Part shown: positions 5,883-13,252 of the stretch, piece after piece
Position numbering within the stretch: position 1 is the first letter of the stretch
Layout: the number at the start of each line of letters is the position of its first letter
Virus record (IMG/VR): IMGVR_UViG_3300009495_000033
Span: 1 to 35,035 of that record
DNA from: a virus
Length of the DNA stretch: 35,035 bases
Reading direction: 5' to 3' (one strand)
Position numbers and translations under genes: made by a program
The notes under the pieces: model-generated
The model's database searches: none
The model's input: the letters and a program-made list of their open reading frames with translations, nothing else
What the model was told of the DNA's origin: nothing

Positions 5883-6449
5883 ATGAAGAAGAAACGTAAA
5901 CCTATGACTGAAGAACAGCGACTGGCTGCAGCAGAACGTTTGCGGGTCGCTCGTGAAAAACGTGGACACGATGGATCTAAATCTGTCGCTCCTGAGTTGT
6001 TGGAGATGGACGAAGATAGTCCTATCCATTGGAAGAAGGTTCGGGAGTGGGTGAAAGAAATCACTTCTGAACTTAGTTCCATAAAGAGACAACGTCTATC
6101 TAAGGATAGTAAGGAACGACACGAATACCAGATCTTGGAGGTCTATCTGAAAAACTTGAAGTCCTATCTATCTGGGGGTGTGTATCAAGACAGTCGTTAC
6201 GGTCGTAACCGTGAAGGCCGAATGATGACAATCTGTACGACAATGGCGTACTATCCCGATGGAACACCGAAACGATCTGTGGGTACATGGTATCCAGACA
6301 TCAATCAAGTGTGGACACAAGAACTGAAAAAGGAGTGGTATGGTGGAGATGAACCAAGAAGAGTCCACGAAAGAAAACTTTCTAAACAAGAAGAAGTTCT
6401 CATCGATGGTGGAGACGGCAGTTCGGACGAACTCGATGTCTTACCTTGA
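5883..6449 (+). CDS. Uncharacterised 188-residue protein upstream of gp33
   Basis: The N-terminus is a strongly basic helix (KKKRKPMTEEQRLAAAERLRVAREKRG). A helical pair follows (WKKVREWVKEITSELSSIKRQRLS; YQILEVYLKNLKSYLSGGVYQ), then a beta-rich part with YYPDGTPKRSVGTWYPDINQVW. The last 110 bases are overlapped by gene 33 in another frame, an unusually long overlap. I recall similar proteins next to gp33 in marine T4-like phages, but no function. The basic helix would suit binding to DNA or an RNA polymerase surface. Confidence 0.65.
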   Translation: MKKKRKPMTEEQRLAAAERLRVAREKRGHDGSKSVAPELLEMDEDSPIHWKKVREWVKEITSELSSIKRQRLSKDSKERHEYQILEVYLKNLKSYLSGGVYQDSRYGRNREGRMMTICTTMAYYPDGTPKRSVGTWYPDINQVWTQELKKEWYGGDEPRRVHERKLSKQEEVLIDGGDGSSDELDVLP

Positions 6450-6591
6450 TGCAATAGTCTGGTTGTGTGAAAAAAATAATATCGAGATAGAAGATATTAA
6501 GAAGTACCTCAATCTGCCTATAGTAGAACAACTTGAGAAGGAAGCGATGGATCTGAATATAATACCCAAGGTTAATACATTGGATGTATAA
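6340..6591 (+). CDS. gp33: Late promoter transcription accessory protein gp33
   Basis: This 83-residue protein resembles T4 gp33 in its core: NKKKFSSMVETAVRTNSMSYLDAIVWLCEKNNIEIEDIKKYLN...IVEQLEKEAMDLNIIP parallels T4's EEFGMSYLEATTAFLEENSI... and ...IIEKIQSEAIDENLL. gp33 binds the flap of host RNA polymerase and couples it to the sliding clamp for late transcription, which fits the TATAAATA promoters in this window. The start at 6340 (AGGAG upstream) or 6349 keeps the conserved NFLNKKKF segment; the ATG at 6406 would lose it. The C-terminus ends ...NTLDV, and the clamp-binding hydrophobic tail expected from T4 is not evident. Confidence 0.8.
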   Translation: MVEMNQEESTKENFLNKKKFSSMVETAVRTNSMSYLDAIVWLCEKNNIEIEDIKKYLNLPIVEQLEKEAMDLNIIPKVNTLDV

Positions 6592-7102
6592 GGGCGGTTA
6601 CATTGTGGATAAAGAACTTCTGGATGAGATCAAGGATGATTTCTACTCCGGAAGATTTCGAGTGATACCTAGTGAGGTTAGTTCGGGCGAACCGATTGGA
6701 TATCTATCCAACAAACGCACTAGTACTAAGTTAGACGTTCATCGCACATGGTATCCGGAGTTCTGTGAACAAGTGGCATCCATGCACGATGAACTAGAAG
6801 TCAGTCAGATAGATGTTCTTCATTATGATAAGGGTCAGAAGTTTGATAAACATTATGATCGCATTATCGGTGAGGAGGAGAATAGAGTATACACTACGGT
6901 GAGTATTCTTGAACTATCAGATGACTATGAAGGGGACGGTCTTGTTTTATATTCAAGTGAGGATGACGATGTTGGTTATTCACCTGAAATGAAAGAAGGT
7001 CAGACCATAGTATTTCCAGCTGAACATTGGCACGCTGCGTCTCCTGTTGTACAGGGAACGAGGTTAGTTGTCACTGCATGGTTGGGAAGAATACAGAAAT
7101 GA
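6584..7102 (+). CDS. 2-oxoglutarate/Fe(II)-dependent oxygenase
   Basis: This 172-residue protein has the double-stranded beta-helix signature of the prolyl-4-hydroxylase-like group. The iron motif is H90-x-D92 in FDKHYDR, the distal histidine is H150 in FPAEHWHAASPV, and R160 (GTRLVVTAW) can bind the 2-oxoglutarate carboxylate. YEGDGLVLYSS and MKEGQTIVFPAEHWH are typical core strands. Such oxygenases are widespread in T4-like marine phages; the substrate (protein side chain or nucleotide) is unknown. It overlaps gp33 by eight bases. A GTG at 6605 behind AAGGG is an alternative start. Confidence 0.85.
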   Translation: MYKGGYIVDKELLDEIKDDFYSGRFRVIPSEVSSGEPIGYLSNKRTSTKLDVHRTWYPEFCEQVASMHDELEVSQIDVLHYDKGQKFDKHYDRIIGEEENRVYTTVSILELSDDYEGDGLVLYSSEDDDVGYSPEMKEGQTIVFPAEHWHAASPVVQGTRLVVTAWLGRIQK

Positions 7103-7117
7103 TTAATTTCCGATCTG

Positions 7118-7125
7118 TATAAATA
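7118..7125 (+). promoter_or_regulatory. T4-type late promoter TATAAATA for gene 32
   Basis: An exact TATAAATA sits 99 bases before gene 32, just upstream of an early-type promoter, so gene 32 can be made both early and late, as in T4. Confidence 0.65.
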
Positions 7126-7129
7126 ATAG

Positions 7130-7159
7130 TTGCCATACGAATACTATGTGTGGTATAAT
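7130..7159 (+). promoter_or_regulatory. Sigma-70-like early/middle promoter for gene 32
   Basis: TTGCCA (7130-7135), 18 bases, TATAAT (7154-7159). It shares TTGCCA and GTATAATACT with the promoter at 2326. The leader to the gene 32 start is about 60 bases. Confidence 0.75.
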
Positions 7160-7193
7160 ACTGTCTTACATTATGAGCAACAAGTGGATAATC

Positions 7194-7212
7194 TGTTAAT
7201 ACATTGTTAATA
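7194..7212 (+). repeat. Direct repeat TGTTAATA in the gene 32 leader
   Basis: TGTTAATA occurs at 7194-7201 and 7205-7212, in the A/U-rich stretch directly before the AAGGA binding site. T4 gp32 represses its own translation by binding an A/U-rich unstructured leader, so this is a candidate autoregulatory site. No pseudoknot was identified by eye. Confidence 0.4.
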
Positions 7213-7224
7213 TAAGGAAACAAT

Positions 7225-8148
7225 ATGTCTTTTGCAAATCTAAAGTCGGGTCGCACCGACATCTCTAAACTCGTATCTGCCGCCCAAGAAGTTGCTGGTG
7301 GTCAGAAAACTAAAAACAAATACGATGATGACCGTATCTGGAAACCAACTGTCGATGACGCTGGTAATGGATATGCGGTAATTCGATTCTTACCTGAAAC
7401 CGAAGGTCAGGAACTCCCTTGGGAACGTTACTGGGATCACGGTTTTAAAGGCCCAACTGGTCAATGGTATATCGAGAAGTCTCTTACTTCAATCGGTCAG
7501 AAGGATCCAGTCGGTGAGTTGAACTCACGTCTGTGGAACTCTGGTAACGAAGAGGACAAAGAAACTGCTCGTAAACAGAAACGTAGACTGCACTACATCT
7601 CTAACGTACTGATTGTTAGTGATCCGGCTAACCCTCAGAACGAAGGTCAAGTGAAGTTGTTCGTTTATGGTAAGAAGATCTTTGATAAGATCATGGACGT
7701 TATGCAACCACAATTCCCTGGCGAGACTCCGGTCAACCCATTTAACTTCTGGGAAGGTGCTGACTTTCAGTTGAAGATTCGTAATGTTGCGGGTTATCGT
7801 AACTATGATAAGTCGGAGTTCAAATCTCCAAACGCATTATTTGATGCTGATGAGACACGACTTGAGGCGACCTACAACCAACTGTTTGAACTACGGGAGT
7901 TTGTTGATCCCGCTAACTACAAGTCGTATGAGGATCTAAATTCTCGTCTACAACTTGTACTGGGTCACTCAGTAGGTGCGGGTTCTACTATGAAGAATGA
8001 GGCGTTGACGCAATCTGCGGAAGCTGCACCAGTATCTTCTAGTCCAGAACCAACAATCGTGGCTGCACCGCAACCAACGATTGAGTCATCATCTAATGAT
8101 GAAGACGATTCTCTGTCATACTTCGCTAAGATGGCGGCAGAGGAATAA
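7225..8148 (+). CDS. gp32: Single-stranded DNA-binding protein gp32
   Basis: This 307-residue protein matches T4 gp32 through the OB core. Shared segments are VDDAGNGYAVIRFLPE, the HGFKGPTGQWYIE region, NVLIVSDPANPQNEGQVKLFVYGKKIFDKI, FWEGADFQLKIRNVAGYRNYDKSEF, and the acidic C-terminal tail DEDDSLSYFAKMAAEE that recruits replication partners. gp32 coats single-stranded DNA in replication, recombination and repair. The T4 zinc site (one His and three Cys) is absent: the protein has no cysteine at all, and the region reads IEKSLTSIGQKDPVGELNSRLW. AAGGA precedes the ATG. It has early and late promoters and a dedicated terminator, so it is a single-gene unit. Confidence 0.95.
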   Translation: MSFANLKSGRTDISKLVSAAQEVAGGQKTKNKYDDDRIWKPTVDDAGNGYAVIRFLPETEGQELPWERYWDHGFKGPTGQWYIEKSLTSIGQKDPVGELNSRLWNSGNEEDKETARKQKRRLHYISNVLIVSDPANPQNEGQVKLFVYGKKIFDKIMDVMQPQFPGETPVNPFNFWEGADFQLKIRNVAGYRNYDKSEFKSPNALFDADETRLEATYNQLFELREFVDPANYKSYEDLNSRLQLVLGHSVGAGSTMKNEALTQSAEAAPVSSSPEPTIVAAPQPTIESSSNDEDDSLSYFAKMAAEE

Positions 8149-8183
8149 AGAATCCTGCCTTAGGATAAACCGTAATGGTTATA

Positions 8184-8208
8184 GGGACTCTTCGGAGTCC
8201 CTTTTTTT
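8184..8208 (+). terminator. Rho-independent terminator after gene 32
   Basis: A perfect 7-bp stem GGGACTC/GAGTCCC closes on a TTCG tetraloop (8191-8194) and is followed by seven Ts (8202-8208). It ends rightward transcription from gene 32. The T-run covers the stop codon of the convergent gene; leftward there is no T-run, so it works mainly in one direction. Confidence 0.95.
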
Positions 8209-10489
8209 ATGTACCGTAACTCAGATCTAATGCATCGGTTGCAGGCATGTTCATGTTCATAACTGCGGTAGTAGGTGCGCTGTTATTTACTACGTTAGTA
8301 GATGGCGCGACAATCATTGCTTGTTGTCTTTGTGCGTCTGCAGCGAGTAACGCTTCTGCTCTTCTCTTATTGATTGCAAGAACCTCTTCGCCTCTCTGAG
8401 AACTCGCTATCATCTCTCTTGCACGTGCAAGATTCTTCTCACGATCTGCCTCAGACATACGAGAAAGTTTAGCAGCTTCTTCAGAACCGAACTTCTGAAT
8501 GTCCGCATCTTTCTTCGCTTGTTTCTGTTCGAAGTCCGCTAGTTGTTGTTCTTTTCTTGCGATGCTTTCTCTAAGTTGTTCTAACTGTTCTGACTGACCT
8601 TCCGCAGAATTGTCATACTCCATCGATGCTCTTTCATCTGCATCTGCGGATGCCATTTCTTCTTTAGACCACTTAAAGTATCCTTCACCACTTGCAAGTT
8701 TTTCCTTCATTCTTGCAAGTCTTTCTGATTCCTTCTCTTCAAAAGATTTAACAGGTCTCAGTTCTTCTTTTGTTTCATTCAACTTAGTTGTATCGCCAGT
8801 CTTGATTGCCTCAAGTTTTGCTTCATTCAAATCTTTGTTAGTGACGGTTAATTCTTTGAGTCCAGCAAGTTGCGCCTCTGTTGCATCTACGAACATCTGC
8901 GCCGCCTCGACATCGTATTCGTCCCCTGTTCCGTCTTCAAGTGATGACTGTGCATCCGCAAGATCTTTTTTATCTGCAACTAGTTGTTGTTCTAGTTCCT
9001 CTTTAGTCATGGTACCTTCTGGTGTTGATGCAGTATCAGATGCAACTGGTTCTGCACCCGCAGCAGCAGGAGGTGCAGTAGTACCCGCCCACTCATAAAC
9101 GGCATCGGGAACGAACTTCTCAAGGAACGATCCTCTCTCTGGTAACATACCAAGGATAAACTCTCTAAACTTGTTCTTGATATTAGCGACACCTTCACCT
9201 AGTTTGGCGAACATACCTTCATCGCCCGTGAAGAACCCGAACACACCATCAATCAATTTACCGAACATACCAGAAATACTCTCTCCGATAGAACCCATGA
9301 AATTGCCGATAGCTGCGCCTATCTTCTTGAATAGTCCGATCGGATCTGTCACTAGTTGTACAAAGAAGTCTGCGATTCCGAAGATCATGTTCTTTATACC
9401 ATCGATAAGTCCACTGAACAAACCAGAGAAACTGAATCCTGCCAACATGTTCTCGAAGTTCTCGAATCCTAGTTTACCAGCAATCCATCCGATACCATCT
9501 TTCAACATATCTAATGGCGCCATGATAACAGCGTTGATCGCGCCTTCGATGAATCCATAGAAACCATTGACGAACACTTTAAAGAAACTATCGCCTTTGG
9601 CCATAGACTCCTTACCTTCTTTAAACATATTCATGAAACCACCGACCAATCCAGTGATGATGGTTATAGGGAACGCAACTACACGACCAATGGTGGCGAA
9701 TACTTTGAAGAAACCTTTGAAGACATTTCCTAGACTACCTAGTGCCGTACCCGCAGCCTTTATACCTTTACCTACTTTAGAGAATACCGATCCGATACGA
9801 CCAAAGAATCCAGATACACTTGACACTCCCGTTCGGAGTAGACCGATTGATTTTCGGACAACCTTGATACGTCTCTTCAAATCCTTGACTATCGGATTTA
9901 ACAAGTTACCGATACGACCAAAGATACCAACGAATCCTTTTACTGGATTCATCATTCTACCCATAGCGCCACGGACTACTTTAGCATTACCCTTGAGACC
10001 CTCTGAGAAGGCGAGACGAATGTTCTTGAGTGTATTGACCAGTGGTCGGAAGAATAACTTAAACTGTTTGGACAGGTTCTTACCGAACTGAGTTATGGTT
10101 TTACCTAAGTTACTTGACGAGAATGCTTTCTTGAAAGACTTTAATGCTTTCATCAACGGTCTAGTAAACGCACTTATAAAACCCTTTACGAAACCAAGGG
10201 CTGCACCAGCGAGTCCCGCCAACATTCTTGCGATACCAAGTCCGCCACCAGAGTCCTTACTTTCCGGAGAACTACTACCACCACTGCCTGCTGGTGATAC
10301 GGTCTCTTCTTCGTCTTGACCTCTTTGACGATCGAGCGCCATCCCATCCAGCATGTCCCCAATAAGATTCTTAGTGGTTCGTGTGTTGAATGCAATTTCA
10401 CCTGAACGATCATTGATTTCCCCAAAAGTCTTCTCGTTAGAAGTTCTTAGTTTGTCGATCGCACCTTGAATGTTCGCCTGTTTTGCCAT
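8207..10489 (-). CDS. Candidate tail tape measure protein
   Basis: This 760-residue protein is placed directly after gp26 and the gp51-like frame, where tailed phages put the tape measure after its chaperones. The first 75 residues are polar. Residues about 85-480 alternate basic amphipathic helices with hydrophobic Gly/Phe/Ile segments (GFVKGFISAFTRPLMKALKS, FFKVFATIGRVVAFPITIITG). The last 280 are charged coiled coil rich in Gln, Glu and Ala. At about 1.5 angstroms per helical residue this would span roughly 110 nm, a normal tail length. T4 uses the unrelated-looking gp29 (about 590 residues), so the assignment rests on position, size and composition. The start has GTAAGAG upstream. Confidence 0.65.
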   Translation of the reverse strand: MAKQANIQGAIDKLRTSNEKTFGEINDRSGEIAFNTRTTKNLIGDMLDGMALDRQRGQDEEETVSPAGSGGSSSPESKDSGGGLGIARMLAGLAGAALGFVKGFISAFTRPLMKALKSFKKAFSSSNLGKTITQFGKNLSKQFKLFFRPLVNTLKNIRLAFSEGLKGNAKVVRGAMGRMMNPVKGFVGIFGRIGNLLNPIVKDLKRRIKVVRKSIGLLRTGVSSVSGFFGRIGSVFSKVGKGIKAAGTALGSLGNVFKGFFKVFATIGRVVAFPITIITGLVGGFMNMFKEGKESMAKGDSFFKVFVNGFYGFIEGAINAVIMAPLDMLKDGIGWIAGKLGFENFENMLAGFSFSGLFSGLIDGIKNMIFGIADFFVQLVTDPIGLFKKIGAAIGNFMGSIGESISGMFGKLIDGVFGFFTGDEGMFAKLGEGVANIKNKFREFILGMLPERGSFLEKFVPDAVYEWAGTTAPPAAAGAEPVASDTASTPEGTMTKEELEQQLVADKKDLADAQSSLEDGTGDEYDVEAAQMFVDATEAQLAGLKELTVTNKDLNEAKLEAIKTGDTTKLNETKEELRPVKSFEEKESERLARMKEKLASGEGYFKWSKEEMASADADERASMEYDNSAEGQSEQLEQLRESIARKEQQLADFEQKQAKKDADIQKFGSEEAAKLSRMSEADREKNLARAREMIASSQRGEEVLAINKRRAEALLAADAQRQQAMIVAPSTNVVNNSAPTTAVMNMNMPATDALDLSYGT

Positions 10490-10492
10490 CTC

Positions 10493-10690
10493 TTACTGCC
10501 CGTTTTGTCTATTTTGTTGTTCTATACGTTCATTCTCTTCTTTAATGTGTTCCAATAACATACTGACGTAGATCTCCCTCTCCCATGGCATCATCATGTC
10601 CAGTTCTGTTAAACTATAATGATGATGTTGCATCATTGCAAAATTCGTCTTATAATGATTCACAAGACTATCATGAGAAAGGTTTAGGAT
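10493..10690 (-). CDS. gp51: gp51-like extension, probably made by -1 frameshift from gp26
   Basis: From the slippery site at the end of gp26, the -1 frame is open for 65 residues to TAA at 10493-10495, three bases before the tape measure ATG. It reads ILNLSHDSLVNHYKTNFAMM, then QHHHYSLTELDMMMPWEREI, then a Glu/Gln-rich helix. The ELDMMMPWEREIY pattern is typical of small tail-assembly chaperones. The only starts in frame (GTG 10663, ATG 10636) have no Shine-Dalgarno sequence, so synthesis as a gp26 fusion is more likely. As a separate protein it would match what marine T4-like genomes call gp51, the baseplate hub assembly catalyst. Confidence 0.65.
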   Translation of the reverse strand: MLNLSHDSLVNHYKTNFAMMQHHHYSLTELDMMMPWEREIYVSMLLEHIKEENERIEQQNRQNGQ

Positions 10691-11400
10691 AAAAAATCCG
10701 ATATCCCTTTAAGTTCCATATCATTTTCGGTACCACAATTCAAACAAGTAAACTTCGCATTGTGTTTCATGGCTGGGAGATCACCGATGTACTGGGTAAC
10801 TCTCTCAAACTGTTCACTCGTCATCGATTCGATGAACTCGTATACTTCTTTTTTAGATACGTCTTTCGCATCTATTCGTTCTTCTTCTAGTCCGTTAGTA
10901 GTAATGATTGCGCTAACACTACTTACGACCATCGCTAATCCTAATTCCATCTGATCAGCGTTTAGATTACTATCCATCAATGAACCATATGGTGGATACC
11001 GCATCTCGATCGTTATGTCATCGGTCAGTTCAATCAGATTACTATCATCTGGGATATCAACACCAATCGTTGACAAGTCAACTGTGTACTCGTGTTGTGT
11101 CCCGCATTCTTTACACTTCAACATTACAGTTGATTTCTCACCGGCAGACTTAGAACGAATCTGAGTAAACATATACTCTACATCGAATGTTGCTAAGTCT
11201 CTGACCGACAACTTCTCTTGAACACACGCATCGATTGTCGAGACGATTGCTTTCAACGCTTGTTTCTGATCTCCAGATTCAAACGCCATCATCAACACTT
11301 TCTCTTCCTTCACAAGATACGGACGGAAACTCACTGTCTGTCCTGTTGAAGGCACCGCCAATTCATATAACGGTGCGGTGTTTAACTTGGGTAATGCCAT
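10684..11400 (-). CDS. gp26: Baseplate hub/tail assembly protein gp26
   Basis: This 238-residue protein (T4 gp26 about 208) belongs to the T4_baseplate family. It opens with VSFRPYLVKEEKVLMMAFESGD, has VEYMFTQIRSKSAGE at about 74-88, and carries two CxxC knuckles: C96-C99 (KCKECG) and C219-C222 (FTCLNCG). These probably bind one zinc. T4 gp26 is needed for the baseplate hub. Its position before the tape measure and the slippery site in its last codons make a chaperone role likely. AGGAG lies eight bases before the ATG at 11400. It is part of the leftward late block. Confidence 0.85.
   Translation of the reverse strand: MALPKLNTAPLYELAVPSTGQTVSFRPYLVKEEKVLMMAFESGDQKQALKAIVSTIDACVQEKLSVRDLATFDVEYMFTQIRSKSAGEKSTVMLKCKECGTQHEYTVDLSTIGVDIPDDSNLIELTDDITIEMRYPPYGSLMDSNLNADQMELGLAMVVSSVSAIITTNGLEEERIDAKDVSKKEVYEFIESMTSEQFERVTQYIGDLPAMKHNAKFTCLNCGTENDMELKGISDFLS
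10690..10696 (-). promoter_or_regulatory. Slippery heptamer T TTT TTA at the end of gp26
   Basis: Read leftward in the gp26 frame the sequence is GA[T TTT TTA] TCC TAA, the canonical X XXY YYZ signal identical to the retroviral U UUU UUA. A -1 slip here avoids the gp26 stop (10684-10686) and enters the 65-codon frame. No strong hairpin lies immediately downstream; an ATGATG-CAA-CATCAT hairpin lies about 55 bases on. Confidence 0.6.
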
Positions 11401-11444
11401 TTCATTTCTCCTAATAATTTAGAAATAGTTTAATTCAGGGTTGT

Positions 11445-12143
11445 CTAACGTATATTTAGTCCACTAAAAAGTCGCTTCGCATCGTGAGCTTTACTGTACC
11501 AATCTTTGAACTTGAACGATATCGTAAGTTCCATAAGTGCGTCTGTTTGATCGTCACCCAACTGGATGTCACTTAATGTAGTCGGCATTGCATCAATTAA
11601 TCGACACGTGTATGCTGGTTCATCTGTTGTTCCCAAATCAAGATCAATCTCTCCTTGAGAGAACTTGAATGGGCCGATGTCTGGTAATCTGTTTCTGATA
11701 GTCGGTGACAGTTTGGTCAAGAACGGAATCTGTTTGTTGTACAACGGAATAGACGCACCTTTCTGTATAGTCTCGACAACGATATCTCTACAATAGTCTT
11801 TGTAGTAACCCACCTCACCACGTGTCCACATCGCAGACTGCCATGCCTCGAAGTAAGACTTGACGATATGATTAGATGGTACATGAAACACCATAGTTAC
11901 TTCACTCAAGGTCATTGCGTTAACAACGTCCATCTTGAATGTACCCATCTGTTTTTCGATTGTACCTATCTGACGACCCGGCATGGTGACTGCCTTACAC
12001 AATAAGTTTAGATCTTTGGTGTCATAACCATCGATAGGTGGTAACTGTACACGGAATAGGTTGGGACGTTGCACGCCACCACTCCTACCGATCAGAGTCT
12101 TGAGTTGCTCAATATTACCTATTTGGTTTACTTGGTTAGCCAT
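11445..12143 (-). CDS. gp54: Baseplate tail tube initiator, gp54-like (tail tube fold)
   Basis: This 232-residue protein (T4 gp54 320) has the tube-protein pattern GGVQRPNLFRVQLPPI at 18-33, then LCKAVTMPGRQIGTIEKQMGT, LSEVTMVFHVPSNHIVKSYFEAW, and closes with MELTISFKFKDWYS. This is shared by gp19, gp54 and gp48, which stack as rings at the base of the tail. The major tube protein gp19 is normally encoded with the sheath, so in this hub gene context the initiator gp54 is the better call. It overlaps the gene upstream by eight bases. Confidence 0.7.
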   Translation of the reverse strand: MANQVNQIGNIEQLKTLIGRSGGVQRPNLFRVQLPPIDGYDTKDLNLLCKAVTMPGRQIGTIEKQMGTFKMDVVNAMTLSEVTMVFHVPSNHIVKSYFEAWQSAMWTRGEVGYYKDYCRDIVVETIQKGASIPLYNKQIPFLTKLSPTIRNRLPDIGPFKFSQGEIDLDLGTTDEPAYTCRLIDAMPTTLSDIQLGDDQTDALMELTISFKFKDWYSKAHDAKRLFSGLNIR

Positions 12144-12741
12144 CTATCTTTTGCCTTGAATCGTAGAATACTTTCTGTGAGTTTGCCTTACGGAACTGTG
12201 CAGTCGGTAAGAATGTTGCAATCTCCCACTCAGGTGTTTGAACTTCAGCAAACCGACTTTTAACATGTGCGGTTAGATAATGTTTCAAACATGGTTTATA
12301 GTACCGCATCTTGGCGGCCTTCTTCAACATATTGTAAGTTAATGCACGTCTTGCACTTGTGGTCATCTTTTGTCCAAGTACACCCATCAACGCATCCAGA
12401 AACTTCGCACGAAGTATTGGAGGTAAGTAATGCAAGTTGAGTCCATAGAACCCACCTTCTGCGGGCCCGATAATGATAACCAATGGAAATGCATCGTAGT
12501 ACGGTAACGTCTTCTTATGTTTTGGGTCATAGAAAAACATCTGCATACTACCGATCATCTCACGATTGTCCGCTTTACCCGCATCACGTTTTTTCAACGG
12601 ATCTTCTTTCATCAACGCTTCACGGTTGATAGATCGTAGATTCGATGCTTTCTGTCGGAACCAATCGCGACTTTCCTTGGTACGAGGTGTAACTCCCGCA
12701 CGGAATGCCTGTAGTTCTAGTCTGTTAAATAAATTACTCAT
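12136..12741 (-). CDS. Late protein of unknown function between gp4 and gp54
   Basis: This 201-residue basic protein has a helical N-terminal third (DWFRQKASNLRSINREAL). A beta-rich centre follows (MFFYDPKHKKTLPYYDAFPLVIIIGPAEGGFYGLNLHYLPP), then a basic helical C-terminal part (KMTTSARRALTYNMLKKAAKMRYYKPCLKHYL). It lies in the leftward late operon between head completion and tube initiator genes, so a virion or assembly role is likely. I recognise no named family. The ATG lies five bases after TATAAATA with no binding site. Confidence 0.75.
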   Translation of the reverse strand: MSNLFNRLELQAFRAGVTPRTKESRDWFRQKASNLRSINREALMKEDPLKKRDAGKADNREMIGSMQMFFYDPKHKKTLPYYDAFPLVIIIGPAEGGFYGLNLHYLPPILRAKFLDALMGVLGQKMTTSARRALTYNMLKKAAKMRYYKPCLKHYLTAHVKSRFAEVQTPEWEIATFLPTAQFRKANSQKVFYDSRQKIDG

Positions 12742-12746
12742 ACGTC

Positions 12747-12754
12747 TATTTATA
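12747..12754 (-). promoter_or_regulatory. T4-type late promoter TATAAATA, adjacent to AUG
   Basis: Read leftward, TATAAATA is followed by five bases (GACGT) and the ATG at 12741. It sits in the 14-base gap between gp4 and the next gene. T4 spacing would start the mRNA at the AUG. Confidence 0.75.
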
Positions 12755-12755
12755 C

Positions 12756-13244
12756 TTATTTTTTACGTTTCTTAAAAGGTTTTAATGGTTTTAATGGTTT
12801 AGTCGATTTAGGCATAATACCCATCGCAGTCAACTCCTTTTCAGTCCATATCTCAAATCCCCACCCCCGATCCTTTGCATACTCAGATGCAGCTTTCCAT
12901 TTGTTCTGGTTCTTGACATAGGTAAACGATTCTGTTAACATACGTTTAGTACGTCTACCTTTCATCTTGGGTAGTTGAGTTTCCTTGAAAGGTTTCACTT
13001 CGATCAGTTTAGTCGTACCATTCTTGTACACAATAACAAAGTCCATGAAGTAACGGTGATATTTTCTGTCCACTTCATATAGATAAGGTATGACAATCTC
13101 TTCCGATCCCCACTCTTTGATGTTAGAGTCGTTGTCACAATGGCGCATTACGTGTCTTTCCCACAATGATCGATACACTATGTTGGTCACGTCCCCCAAA
13201 TACTTCTCTGGGTTTTTTGGTTTAAATTTGCCAGAATATGCCAT
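12756..13244 (-). CDS. gp4: Head completion protein gp4 (nuclease-fold)
   Basis: This 162-residue protein aligns with T4 gp4 (150) almost end to end: MAYSGKFKPKNPEKYLGD, VYRSLWERHVMRHCD, KEWGSEEIVIPY, HRYFMDFVIVYKNGTTKLIEVKPFKETQ, NKWKAASEYAKDRGWGFEIWTEKEL. The D and E-x-K pair (YFMDF...LIEVKP) is the core of a restriction-endonuclease-like fold. gp4 finishes DNA-filled heads before tail joining. A lysine-rich tail of about 15 residues (KSTKPLKPLKPFKKRKK) is extra. AAGGA precedes the ATG. It is first in the leftward late block. Confidence 0.92.
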   Translation of the reverse strand: MAYSGKFKPKNPEKYLGDVTNIVYRSLWERHVMRHCDNDSNIKEWGSEEIVIPYLYEVDRKYHRYFMDFVIVYKNGTTKLIEVKPFKETQLPKMKGRRTKRMLTESFTYVKNQNKWKAASEYAKDRGWGFEIWTEKELTAMGIMPKSTKPLKPLKPFKKRKK

Positions 13245-13252
13245 AGAATCCT

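Noticed and set aside
7173-7199. Eight-codon upstream frame (MSNKWIIC) in the gene 32 leader
   Set aside because: No Shine-Dalgarno sequence and too short to judge; T4 control of gene 32 does not need an upstream peptide.
8610-9098. Long plus-strand reading frame opposite the tape measure gene (also 9171-9560 and 9567-10091)
   Set aside because: Ser- or Pro-rich composition typical of an antisense shadow, no ribosome binding site, and the minus-strand gene is continuous through all of it.
11445-12143. Call as major tail tube protein gp19
   Set aside because: The tube fold fits, but the position among hub genes and away from the sheath gene favours the initiator gp54; gp19 normally lies next to gp18.
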